NCBI GenBank assembly: GCA_049965775.1
Contig: JBMFVX010000039.1
Coordinates: 1-23,814, forward strand
Direction of reading: 5' to 3'
DNA: 23,814 nt
Origin: JABEVB01 sp049965775
Lineage (GTDB): Bacteria; Planctomycetota; Phycisphaerae; WQYP01
Made by a program: the position numbers and the translations under genes. A model generated the notes under the pieces. The model saw only the letters and a program-made list of their open reading frames with translations, made no database searches and was not told the origin of the DNA. Positions 7,093 to 14,216 of the stretch are shown here, piece after piece. The first letter of the stretch is position 1. Every line of letters starts with the position of its first letter.

Positions 7093-8602
7093 AATGCAGA
7101 CGCACCGCACCATCAGCCAACATGCTGATGCCTCCGGCGCTCGCCGGCCGTGGCTCTGGGTAGTGCGTTGCATGTTGGCGGCCCTTGTAATGCCAGCCCT
7201 GACTTCCGCCGCGAAACCACAACCCACGCTGGCTCAACTACAACTTGAGATTAACACCCTGCAGCATGATGTCGTCGCATTGCAGCAGGCACAGAGCAAC
7301 CGCCAATTCGACGCCCGGCAAGCCGATCGTATCCGTTCAATAGCGGAAGCCGCCATTACCGCAACGCTGCGCCACCCACCGCCCATAACCGCCGGATATC
7401 ACGCTGAGGGCTTTTTTATTCAATCGTCCGATCGCACTTTTCAACTCAACATCAACGCGGTTCTGCAGGTGCGATACACCTTTTCCGCAGACGAGGCCAC
7501 CGGCTATCAAAACCTGCATTTGGATGGCACACCAGCCGGAACCCCTTCCGCCGGCGACGCGAGTGGTTTTGGGCTGCGCCGGGCGCGGCTGATTTTATCC
7601 GGGTATCTCCAGCATTCCGTTATTTATTCGTTCGCCGGCGATTTTGCGGGCTTCAGCAGCAACGCCGGCAATTTCCAAATTCAAGACACCTGGCTGGGTT
7701 GGCGTTTCGCCCGCTGGCTAAAGCTGCGCGCAGGTGCCATGCTGGTGCCCTTCACTCGCTATGAGTACATCGCCTCCGGCACAGAGCTGCCGGAGTACCC
7801 CATCATTGCCGAGCCGTTTGACGCCATCAGTTCTCTCGGCGTAGATGCTATGGGGCTGCTGAACCACAACCACATCAGCTACAATCTGCAAATCAACAAC
7901 GGTTCGCGCGCCAAGTTTGGCAATCCTCTCACGCTCGATAATCGCCTCGGTTTTTATGGCCGGGTACAATTGGCCGGTGCTGGAACTGTTGCTGATTTCC
8001 ACGATTCGCCAGACCTGCAAAACCACCAGCATCTGGTCTGGATGATTGCGGCTGCGGCCGGCTTTGAATCGCAAAACTCATCGGCTACAGCCTACCCGGC
8101 ACCGCAAAAAACACTTCAAATTCCAGGGCTATCCACTCCCACCGGTGCGGGCTTTTATCCACCTTACGTTGCCAACGGCAACCTGTACCGCGCCGCAAGC
8201 GACCTGCACGCCAAGTACCGGGGCTTGGCGTTCAACGGGGCCGTCTATCTGCAGCAGATCAACGACGCATTACCCGCCGGCCAAACCACCGATCTTTTCC
8301 GTCAGGCGTTTGGGCGCTCAAGCCTGTGGCAACTTGGCTACTCGGCCGAACTGGGCCAGTTTATAGTGCCCCACCGCTGGGAAGTTGTCGGACGATTTGA
8401 TCAACTGCTTAATCAAGGCGGCAACAAAACATGCCAGGAATACACCGTCGGGCTTAACTATTATCTTTATGGTGAACACGCCAAGGTACAATCAGCGGTC
8501 ACGTACATCCCCAATGGCGCGGCCCTCACCGATCCTTTCGCCGGCACCGTCGCCAACACACAAGACATCATCGGCGAAATACAGGTACAGTTGAAGTTTT
8601 AA
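7058..8602 (+). CDS. Outer-membrane porin, OprO/OprP-like (phosphate-selective porin family)
   Basis: 514 aa. A hydrophobic segment at ~32-50 followed by ALTSAAK is a signal peptide with an unusually long n-region; a later start such as ATG 7094 is possible, and no ribosome site decides. Residues ~55-80 form a short coiled coil (LAQLQLEINTLQHDVVALQQ), common at the N-terminus of planctomycete and proteobacterial porins. The rest alternates aromatic and polar residues as in a beta-barrel: FQLNINAVLQVRYTF, GFGLRRARLILSGYL, the QDTWLGWRF girdle, and a C-terminal strand ending in Phe (EIQVQLKF). RRARL followed by a long barrel is typical of Porin_O_P proteins. The substrate cannot be read from sequence. 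It lies downstream of a sigma-54 activator and the MntA/HepT pair; a regulatory link to the activator is possible but no clear -24/-12 site was found before it. Confidence 0.75.
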   Translation: MRMPLGVITLPQMQTHRTISQHADASGARRPWLWVVRCMLAALVMPALTSAAKPQPTLAQLQLEINTLQHDVVALQQAQSNRQFDARQADRIRSIAEAAITATLRHPPPITAGYHAEGFFIQSSDRTFQLNINAVLQVRYTFSADEATGYQNLHLDGTPAGTPSAGDASGFGLRRARLILSGYLQHSVIYSFAGDFAGFSSNAGNFQIQDTWLGWRFARWLKLRAGAMLVPFTRYEYIASGTELPEYPIIAEPFDAISSLGVDAMGLLNHNHISYNLQINNGSRAKFGNPLTLDNRLGFYGRVQLAGAGTVADFHDSPDLQNHQHLVWMIAAAAGFESQNSSATAYPAPQKTLQIPGLSTPTGAGFYPPYVANGNLYRAASDLHAKYRGLAFNGAVYLQQINDALPAGQTTDLFRQAFGRSSLWQLGYSAELGQFIVPHRWEVVGRFDQLLNQGGNKTCQEYTVGLNYYLYGEHAKVQSAVTYIPNGAALTDPFAGTVANTQDIIGEIQVQLKF

Positions 8603-8914
8603 TTTGGGCCTATGCGCACGCCGACGCTCTGCGCCAGCATGACTTGCCTCATCGCCCGAACATACTCGTCTTTAAGGTATATGTTCCCATGCGTTCAGCG
8701 ATGTTGCCGCTCGCGCCCGAGTTTGCGCCCCAGCGACCGACCGGCAGCCTGCCTTTGCGGCGATATGTATTTTCTACAGGATTGCCTTCACTGGTTACAT
8801 AACGGCCAGTATCAACCGCTTCAAGCCGAGGGTATAATTCACTGCCGTGGGCGGCGGCACACGCGTTTCGCCGATTAACCCCAGCAAAACTTAATCCATA
8901 CAGGAAAGCAATCC
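8603..8914. other. Intergenic region with a candidate promoter
   Basis: 312 bp between the porin and the next gene. I see no credible gene on either strand. No clear terminator hairpin with a T-run follows the porin. The only likely signal is the TATAAT at 8833. Confidence 0.5.
8833..8838 (+). promoter_or_regulatory. Candidate -10 box (TATAAT)
   Basis: A perfect TATAAT about 76 bp before the TTG start of the next gene. No convincing -35 hexamer lies 16-18 bp upstream, so the assignment rests on the -10 match and position. Confidence 0.35.
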
Positions 8915-9730
8915 TTGATAAACCAAAAGCAACCAGATGCGACAACAGTTCAACCTCGCACCATCAATTGGCTGGCCGTGCTGGCGGCCGCGTGTGTGTT
9001 GGGCCAGGTGATTTTACTGACCGCCCAACCTCGCCTGCCAGGTCAGCCCACCAGCATACGCATCATGTTTTTAGGCTTGGCTGCTCTGTTAATCGGCAGT
9101 TTCGCCCTTATCTATCAGGTGAAAGTGCGACAAAGCCTCATCTTCGGTCGGCCGCTCGCGGCGGTGGCCATGGTGGCTGGCATCATGCTCTTCGCAGTGC
9201 CCAATGTAAAACTCTACCAGTGGATGAAAGACCGGCAATTTGCGCACATGCAGGCCATCGCCAATGCCTGCCTTGCCTACGCCAGCGAAAACCATGGAGT
9301 TTTCCCGCCAAGCCTGGCGGTCCTGCTTAAACAAAAAGCCTTCCCGGTCAGTGATTTAAGTGACCCCACCAATGGACGCAGCCCCTATGTTCTGCCGCCA
9401 GAAGCCAAGATGCTTTCCGCCCACAAATTTGACCAGCTCATTCGCCAGAACTCCGATTTTCGCTATGTAGGCGCAGGCATAAGCAATGCGGTCAAAACAC
9501 TTCCGCCGGCCGAGTTATCCAAGGTGTTCATTCTCTACAAAACCGCCCAGCTCACCGGCGCCGGCGGCCCTATGGCATTTGCCGACGGCAGCGTGCGTTA
9601 CATTTACGGCGAGCAGATGGCACAAACACTCAAAGCCTGCAACGCCGTGCGTCGCCGCATGAATCTTCCGCCGCTTGCCTTCGGCGGAACAGCCACATTT
9701 GGCGATAGCGCTACCACAACGCAAAAATAA
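8915..9730 (+). CDS. Membrane protein with three N-terminal helices and a pseudopilin-like C-terminal region
   Basis: 271 aa, starting at TTG. AGGAAAG about 8 nt upstream supports this start and no earlier ATG fits. Hydrophobic segments at ~18-38, ~50-70 and ~78-97 are read as three transmembrane helices. The soluble part (~105-271) begins HMQAIANACLAYASENHGVFPPSL, which resembles the post-helix region of type II secretion-type pseudopilins. It ends with MAFADGSVRYI, the DG signature of planctomycete DUF1559-like proteins that display prepilin-type folds. The usual N-terminal prepilin cleavage motif is absent, replaced by the three-helix anchor. I infer a membrane-tethered relative of these proteins. 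Function is unknown, and alternative assignment as an unrelated membrane protein is possible. Confidence 0.6.
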   Translation: MINQKQPDATTVQPRTINWLAVLAAACVLGQVILLTAQPRLPGQPTSIRIMFLGLAALLIGSFALIYQVKVRQSLIFGRPLAAVAMVAGIMLFAVPNVKLYQWMKDRQFAHMQAIANACLAYASENHGVFPPSLAVLLKQKAFPVSDLSDPTNGRSPYVLPPEAKMLSAHKFDQLIRQNSDFRYVGAGISNAVKTLPPAELSKVFILYKTAQLTGAGGPMAFADGSVRYIYGEQMAQTLKACNAVRRRMNLPPLAFGGTATFGDSATTTQK

Positions 9731-9760
9731 ATAATCACGCCGTTGCATGTGGCGGGGGTT

Positions 9761-9802
9761 CAAAACAAAAAAGCCGCCTGCGCTCATCAGGCGCAAGCGG
9801 CT
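9761..9802 (-). terminator. Rho-independent terminator for the secreted Cys/His protein gene
   Basis: The stem 9772-9783 pairs with 9791-9802 (AGCCGC-TGCGC against GCGCA-GCGGCT, one C/A mismatch) around a 7-nt loop. On the minus strand it is followed by TTTTTGTTTTG. The orientation and the 80-bp distance from the stop at 9883 assign it to the minus-strand gene. It also lies 41 bp after the plus-strand gene ending at 9730, but on that side it has no T-run. Confidence 0.85.
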
Positions 9803-9882
9803 GTTGGCTTATGTAATTACCGGCTCAAAGCTGCCGCAGTCTCGGCTGGCACATTACCTGCCAAGGCTTGCCTCATTATGGC

Positions 9883-10278
9883 TTACTTGGCGGCGAGCTT
9901 GACTGTCTTCCACTCGCCGTGGGCCTTAACCAGTATTCGGCTTGGAATCACCACATGGGTTGCTTTGTCAATTTGACCGGTAACCTTTGCCTGATCGCCG
10001 ACATAGTTCGCCAGCACATGCGGGTCAACCACCAGCGTCCACGCATGGCCATGCACCAAAATGCCCGCCGGTAATCCGGAATTAAGGCACATCTTGCCGC
10101 ACCCCTTGCCGTGCGTGCGGCCGGTAGCGCCTGCGGTGGAATAGCACTTCATGTCAAGAATTTCACCCTTGACCGTAACCATTTTCAGCGTGGCCTTGGC
10201 AAACGAAACCGTACTGGCCATGCCAATGGCGCTCGCCACCGACAATGCCATAACGAGGCTGCGAATCGAGCGTTTCAT
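9883..10278 (-). CDS. Small secreted protein with conserved Cys/His motif, function unknown
   Basis: 131 aa. Residues 1-27 are a clear signal peptide (MKRSIRS, a hydrophobic core, then SFA). The mature part begins with a short beta strand and the motif C45-x10-H56-x3-C60-x3-C64 in DMKCYSTAG...HGKGCGKMC, followed by NSGLPAGIL. The second half (VGDQAKVTGQID) reads as an OB-like beta region. The pattern of three Cys and one His in an exported protein suggests metal or haem contact or a disulphide; I recall similar uncharacterised exported proteins with this motif but cannot name a family. GGAG lies 8 nt before ATG. A terminator follows at 9761-9802. It is codirectional with mdh, 190 bp away, and probably has its own promoter. 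Confidence 0.75.
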   Translation of the reverse strand: MKRSIRSLVMALSVASAIGMASTVSFAKATLKMVTVKGEILDMKCYSTAGATGRTHGKGCGKMCLNSGLPAGILVHGHAWTLVVDPHVLANYVGDQAKVTGQIDKATHVVIPSRILVKAHGEWKTVKLAAK

Positions 10279-10430
10279 GGTAATAACTCCGTGAAAATTT
10301 CAGCCGCCGGTCACGAGCAACACACCCGCGATCCTGCATGCATCTAGTACTTACCCCTATATACGCTCAGCGGCACCGTCTGGATGAACCCAGGCAGCGC
10401 AACCGACGCATTCTCACCGTCGCAGCTTTT

Positions 10431-10457
10431 ATTATACCCAATGATCCGCGGCTTCAA
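10431..10457 (-). promoter_or_regulatory. Candidate promoter for the secreted Cys/His protein gene
   Basis: On the minus strand TATAAT (10431-10436) is preceded by TTGAAG with a 15-bp spacer, slightly short. It lies in the gap after mdh and would give a leader of about 145 nt to the ATG at 10278. A TATATA at about 10358-10363 is a nearer alternative. Confidence 0.35.
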
Positions 10458-10468
10458 CAGCACAGCGG

Positions 10469-11404
10469 TTAAAGCTTCACTACCTTAAGCAGGTCTCGAA
10501 CATGCTGCACCGAGGCATCAAAGAGAGCCTTCTCTGCGGCAGTAAGCTTCACCTCAATAATCTGCTCAACGCCCCCCGTTCCCAGTTTCACGGGCACACC
10601 CACAAAGTAGCCGCCCACGCCATATTCCCGATCGCAGTACGCCGCACACGGCAATACCCGCTTCTTATCCTTAATGATTGCTTCAGCCATCTGCACGGCC
10701 GCAGCCGATGGTGCATAGTACGCCGAACCCGTTTTAAGCAATCCCACAATTTCCGCCCCGCCGCTGCGCGTACGCTTGACGATGGCATCAATCTTGTCGG
10801 CAGACATCAGTTCTGGCAGCGGAATGCCGCCCACGCTGGTGTAGCGCGGCAGCGGCACCATGTCATCGCCGTGGCCGCCCATCAACAGCGCCTGAATGTC
10901 TTCCACGCTTACGCCCAATTCTGCCGCAATAAACGACCGATACCGGGCGGTATCCAAAACGCCGGCCATGCCCACCACACGCTTCGCTGGAAATCCGCTA
11001 ACCTTGTGCGCCACATACACCATCGCGTCCAGCGGGTTAGACACCACGATCAGCACGGCATTTGGCGACGCCTTGGCCACCTGCTCCGCAACCGATTTTA
11101 CAATCTCACAATTTTTAATCAGCAGATCATCGCGGCTCATGCCGGGTTTGCGCGCCAAACCTGCGGTAATAATCACAACATCGCTGTTGGCCGTTGGCTC
11201 GAAGCTCGTCGCCCCGGTCAACAATGCGTCGTACCCCTCGATCGGCGCCGCCTCAGCAAGGTCCAAAGCCTTGCCCTGCGGCACGCCGTCAATCTGCGGT
11301 ATATCCACCAGAACTACATCACCGAGTTCCTTAGCCGCCGCCCAGTGGGCTGCCGTTGCACCAACATTGCCTGCGCCAATTACGCTGATTTTTGCTCGTT
11401 TCAT
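10469..11404 (-). CDS. mdh: Malate dehydrogenase (LDH-like type)
   Basis: 311-aa NAD-dependent oxidoreductase interconverting malate and oxaloacetate in the TCA cycle. Visible are the dinucleotide motif GAGNVG (10-15), the NAD-ribose acid Asp34 in VLVDI, the substrate arginines Arg85 and Arg91 in the mobile loop ARKPGMSRDDL, Asn123 in SNPLD, Arg154 in DTARYRS and the catalytic His178 in GGHGDDMVP. Arg at position 85, in the specificity position that LDHs fill with Gln, favours malate over lactate dehydrogenase. Length is typical of the family. The frame continues 9 codons upstream, but the start at 11404 is chosen because MKRAKISVIG aligns with the family and AAGGA lies about 10 nt before it. 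A CGCTGAA/TTCAGCG palindrome lies in the upstream leader. Confidence 0.95.
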   Translation of the reverse strand: MKRAKISVIGAGNVGATAAHWAAAKELGDVVLVDIPQIDGVPQGKALDLAEAAPIEGYDALLTGATSFEPTANSDVVIITAGLARKPGMSRDDLLIKNCEIVKSVAEQVAKASPNAVLIVVSNPLDAMVYVAHKVSGFPAKRVVGMAGVLDTARYRSFIAAELGVSVEDIQALLMGGHGDDMVPLPRYTSVGGIPLPELMSADKIDAIVKRTRSGGAEIVGLLKTGSAYYAPSAAAVQMAEAIIKDKKRVLPCAAYCDREYGVGGYFVGVPVKLGTGGVEQIIEVKLTAAEKALFDASVQHVRDLLKVVKL

Positions 11405-11431
11405 GATTGTGTTGATCCTTATAAAAAACAC

Positions 11432-11447
11432 CGCTGAACATTCAGCG
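11432..11447. promoter_or_regulatory. Palindrome upstream of mdh (possible operator or leader hairpin)
   Basis: CGCTGAACATTCAGCG is a perfect inverted repeat with 7-bp arms and a 2-bp centre, 28-43 nt before the mdh start codon. It could be a repressor operator or an mRNA hairpin. No second copy was noticed in the window. Confidence 0.4.
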
Positions 11448-11601
11448 AAAAGCTATTTGTAAACCAAGCGGCTCGGCCTTGCAAATCTCGATAGCCGCGC
11501 CCCGGTCGCTTGCCCTATACTATCTTTACTTCAAGAAGCTGCAGGCCTAGAAGCCTGTTAGCTCAGAAGTTAATGACTAGCCATGGAGTTGCCGTAAGTT
11601 T

Positions 11602-12198
11602 ATGTCCGCACGCCAAGCCAAAACATCCGCCCGCTCGACCGCTAAAAACACAGCCAGCGCCCTGCCGTCACCCGACGAACTCCAAATGATTTACTGGCCT
11701 GCAGAAATCCTCAAAACCCCTGCCGCTCCCATCACCAGTTTTACGCCTGAATTGCAGGCCATCGCCCTGGCCATGCTGCAACTCATGCAAGAACACAAGG
11801 GCGTCGGCCTCGCCGGACCTCAGGTTGGCTTACCCCTGCGTATTTTTGTAATGTCCGAGACCGGCAAAGCCGCCGATGGGCGAGTGGCCATAAACCCCGT
11901 TCTCACACTCGACGGCCCAACCGAACAAGCCGAGGAAGGATGCCTTTCTATTCCGGACGTGCGGGCAAACATCGAACGCCATACCATAGCCCGCCTGCAG
12001 GCGATGGACTTCAATGGCCGCATGCAGCAAATTGAACTGACCGGTTTTGCCGCTCGAATTGCCCAACACGAAAGCGACCACCTCGACGGCATTCTCATTC
12101 TCGACCGCATGTCCGGGTTGGCCAAACTTGCCAACCGGCCCGCACTTTTGGAACTACGCGCCGCCGCTGAGCAAGCCTCCAGGCATAAAACTCGCTGA
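11602..12198 (+). CDS. def: Peptide deformylase
   Basis: 198-aa metalloenzyme that removes the N-formyl group from nascent proteins. All three family motifs are present: GVGLAGPQVG (67-76), EGCLS with metal ligand Cys114 (112-116) and QHESDH with ligands His156 and His160 and catalytic Glu157 (155-160). Motif 1 has Gly-Pro where the common form has Ala-x (GxGLAAxQ). Residues 1-25 are a Ser/Ala/Lys-rich extension ahead of the catalytic domain, so the true start might be later, although no alternative start has a better ribosome site. It converges with the glycosyltransferase gene, with 51 bp between the two stops and no visible terminator. Confidence 0.95.
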   Translation: MSARQAKTSARSTAKNTASALPSPDELQMIYWPAEILKTPAAPITSFTPELQAIALAMLQLMQEHKGVGLAGPQVGLPLRIFVMSETGKAADGRVAINPVLTLDGPTEQAEEGCLSIPDVRANIERHTIARLQAMDFNGRMQQIELTGFAARIAQHESDHLDGILILDRMSGLAKLANRPALLELRAAAEQASRHKTR

Positions 12199-12249
12199 CG
12201 GCCCGCCTATCGCACATCCGGGCAATGCATCACGCCATCGCACAACTGT

Positions 12250-13461
12250 TCAAATGATGTAACCGCTTTCATCGCCCTGAAATCTCATATCCCGCGGTTC
12301 ACGTTCATCTCTCTTCTGCCCTTGCTCAATCCGCCGCTGCAGGTCCCGCACAATCGCGATATTTTCCCTCGCAACCGCGCCCGCCGTCGGGCTTTCAAGA
12401 AGCTCGGCAAACTGCTTTTCGGCTTTGACCAACTCCGCCGAACGCATATAGCACACCCCCAGGTTCAGCCTCGCGTCATCGCCGACAATCCGCGGATCGA
12501 AGCTGCAACTCTGGTCATATGCCTGCTGTCGGCCCAAATCAATAAGCTTATTAAGCAGCACCGCCGCCTGCGTAAAGTTCTCCTGATCGTAATACCACTG
12601 CGATTCGAGCCAAATAAGCGGCGCTGAATTCGGAAACCACCGGTTGGCCAAACCATGCAGTTCGCTGCGCGTAAACGGGCTTTGCGACACCGTCGGCGTC
12701 ATTCGCATCAGATGCTCCAAAAGCGCCGCGGCCATCACACTCGGTGCGACCATATCGTCGCGGTGCTTATAAAGCAGCTCGGTCGCCTGCCGCAGATAGC
12801 CGTGGCCGCGCGGGTCGCCCAGCAGCAGCAGCGTGCGGCCCAACTCCACAAGATAGTAAAAACGGTCCGGATGATCGCTCAATTCCAATTCCAGCAGCGC
12901 CGCGTCCTGCCGCAGGCGGGCCATCCGCTGTGCACCAGCGTAGCCATCATGGCGCAACACCACGGCGCTCGGACTTATCTTTTTGTTGATCTGCTGCGCA
13001 ATCTGCGGCAGCGGCGGCGAGAAATCGGGATGACACCGCCCCACAAACCTTGCGTCCGAACGACGCCGGAACAGTCGTAAATGCCGCATCAGCGAAAGAT
13101 GTTCCGGCAGGGCTTCATCCAGAACATCCTCCCGCGTTATAAAAAAACCCAAGGCGTCGTCGGCGGTCGCACACCGGCGAATTTCCATGATGGACTGCGG
13201 CAAAAGCCACTCATCCGATTCCATTAAAAAAATCCAATCGCCGCCAGCTATGTCCACCGCGGCATTCCACACGGCCGAAAGGTCGCTGTTCCATGGTGTT
13301 GCCACCGCCCGGGCGCCGAACTGCGCGGCGGCTTTTAGCGCCGCATCATCCGCGCCGGCCACCACCACAATCAGTTCATCCGCTACGGCTTTTACCGATT
13401 CCATGGCTCGCGGAAGATGCAAACCATTGTGGTGCACAATCAAACAAACACTTATGCTCAT
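12250..13461 (-). CDS. Family 2 glycosyltransferase with C-terminal TPR-like region
   Basis: 403 aa. The N-terminal ~110 residues match a GT-A fold GT2 transferase: SISVCLIVHHNG, ADELIVVVAG, the GGDWIFLMESDEWLL segment that carries the acidic nucleotide-sugar/metal motif (ESDE, 81-84), then a 'FxxR..D' stretch. Residues ~190-390 are helical with repeated YYLVELGRTLLLLGD, YYDQENFTQAAVLLNKLIDLG and RLNLGVCYMRSAELVKAEKQFAELL units that read as TPR-like repeats. The GT2-plus-TPR layout recalls SunS-type peptide glycosyltransferases and related planctomycete proteins; substrate is unknown. No ribosome site precedes ATG 13461. Instead TATAAT lies 5 nt upstream, suggesting leaderless expression. No other glycan gene adjoins it. 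Confidence 0.85.
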   Translation of the reverse strand: MSISVCLIVHHNGLHLPRAMESVKAVADELIVVVAGADDAALKAAAQFGARAVATPWNSDLSAVWNAAVDIAGGDWIFLMESDEWLLPQSIMEIRRCATADDALGFFITREDVLDEALPEHLSLMRHLRLFRRRSDARFVGRCHPDFSPPLPQIAQQINKKISPSAVVLRHDGYAGAQRMARLRQDAALLELELSDHPDRFYYLVELGRTLLLLGDPRGHGYLRQATELLYKHRDDMVAPSVMAAALLEHLMRMTPTVSQSPFTRSELHGLANRWFPNSAPLIWLESQWYYDQENFTQAAVLLNKLIDLGRQQAYDQSCSFDPRIVGDDARLNLGVCYMRSAELVKAEKQFAELLESPTAGAVARENIAIVRDLQRRIEQGQKRDEREPRDMRFQGDESGYII

Positions 13462-13466
13462 GGCAG

Positions 13467-13472
13467 ATTATA
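13467..13472 (-). promoter_or_regulatory. -10 box abutting the glycosyltransferase start codon
   Basis: On the minus strand TATAAT is followed by CTGCC and then ATG, placing the expected transcription start at the start codon. TTGCCA is present with a long 19-bp spacer. No Shine-Dalgarno sequence is seen between the box and the ATG. Confidence 0.45.
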
Positions 13473-13737
13473 AGCACAACCACGTGCACCTTGGCAAACG
13501 TCAGTCAATGGCCGCCGAGCAGCACAGCGACCACGTCCAAAAACGCAGCGCCGTTGAGCCATGCAAGGCGAAATCCCGATGGGGCAGAAACCACCCGCCA
13601 CGCTTAGCGCCGCAGCCTGCTGCGGGTGCCCCAAATACGCCAACCGTCCCTCACTCGGCAGGTGCAGGGCCGCGTAAAGTGTCACGCACCCACCCAAAAA
13701 CCGCCCCCTTTCGCCTATTTGTGCATTTTTGCCGGGA

Positions 13738-13746
13738 TGGTATACT
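13738..13746 (+). promoter_or_regulatory. Extended -10 promoter for the nusA operon
   Basis: TGGTATACT is an extended -10 element. TTGTGC at 13719-13724 is a weak -35 with 16-bp spacing. Transcription from about 13753 would give a leader of roughly 465 nt before nusA, containing the hairpins listed next. The same TGGTA..T extended form appears before mntA. Confidence 0.45.
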
Positions 13747-13874
13747 TGTGTTTTGGCTTGGGGTCGCCAGCTTGGCAAGTCCACGAGTTTTTCGCGGATC
13801 ATGCAATGTGTACGGTTTTGTAACCGGCGGATGGCACCCAGCCTTGGCGAAAGGTGTTGCATGAGTTGCATGGC

Positions 13875-14105
13875 GACATTTGAGCGTGGTTATGTTGCGG
13901 CATAACGCGCATTTGCCGATGTCACCGGCGGGGTCCGTCCCTCCGTCGGTTCGGGTGGTTTGCCATCCGAATGTGACTGCATTGCCTGCAGCGCGGTTTA
14001 TGGAGGCTTTTATCGCCTCCTGACTGCGGGGCGCAATGCATACGCATGAGTGTCGTTGCCGGTATCGGCAGCGAGTATCAGGGCGGTGGAGCTTGTGTCT
14101 CCGCC
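13875..14105 (+). ncRNA. Candidate structured 5' leader RNA of the nusA-infB operon
   Basis: Consecutive stems, all by eye. H1: GACAT/ATGTC (13875-13879 with 13919-13923) enclosing GCGT-g-GTTATG paired with CATAAC-GCGC (13884-13894 with 13901-13910). H2: CCGGCGG/CCGTCGG (13925-13931 with 13943-13949). H3: TTCGGGTGG/CCATCCGAA (13950-13958 with 13963-13971, 4-nt loop). H4: TGCATTGC/GCAATGCA (13978-13985 with 14033-14040) enclosing GCAG/CTGC and GGAGGC/GCCTCC (14002-14007 with 14015-14020). H5: GGTGGAG/CTCCGCC (14085-14091 with 14099-14105). H2 and H3 abut with no spacer, so they could stack. No match to tmRNA, RNase P, SRP RNA, tRNA or a riboswitch that I know. GC-rich DNA forms chance hairpins, but the density and length here argue for function. 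Confidence 0.5.
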
Positions 14106-14216
14106 GCGTTTGTTTTTGCGGAAGGCCGCGCGTGCGCCTCCGCTCAATCGGCGTGTCACCTTACCCGGAAGGCCCGGCACGCCAAGTTACGCTTTAACCT
14201 TAGAGGCCCGATCATT

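Larger units (their letters stand above)
13462..14216. other. 755-bp gap before nusA: divergent promoters and structured leader
   Basis: No credible gene on either strand. Open frames here have low-complexity, Arg/Pro/Ala-rich translations without domain character. In particular, rimP, which commonly precedes nusA, is not present. The left part holds the glycosyltransferase -10 box. From about 13738 rightwards lie a candidate promoter and a run of strong RNA hairpins leading to the nusA start. Confidence 0.6.

Noticed and set aside
8649..8945. 98-codon minus-strand frame upstream of the three-helix protein
   Set aside because: It overlaps the next gene's start and candidate promoter, and its translation shows no recognisable protein character.
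13458..13871. 137-codon minus-strand frame and an overlapping plus-strand frame before nusA
   Set aside because: Low-complexity translations with no signal, domain or ribosome site. The region better fits regulatory sequence.
13925..14040. tRNA, tmRNA, RNase P RNA or SRP RNA in the nusA leader
   Set aside because: The GGTTCG at 13948-13953 is part of a simple hairpin. No T-loop, acceptor stem, tmRNA tag frame, or RNase P or SRP core motif is present.
14046..14216. 57-residue in-frame N-terminal extension of NusA from ATG 14046
   Set aside because: No homology to NusA, an Ala/Gly/Arg-rich composition and an overlap with hairpin-forming leader. A proper ribosome site precedes ATG 14217.
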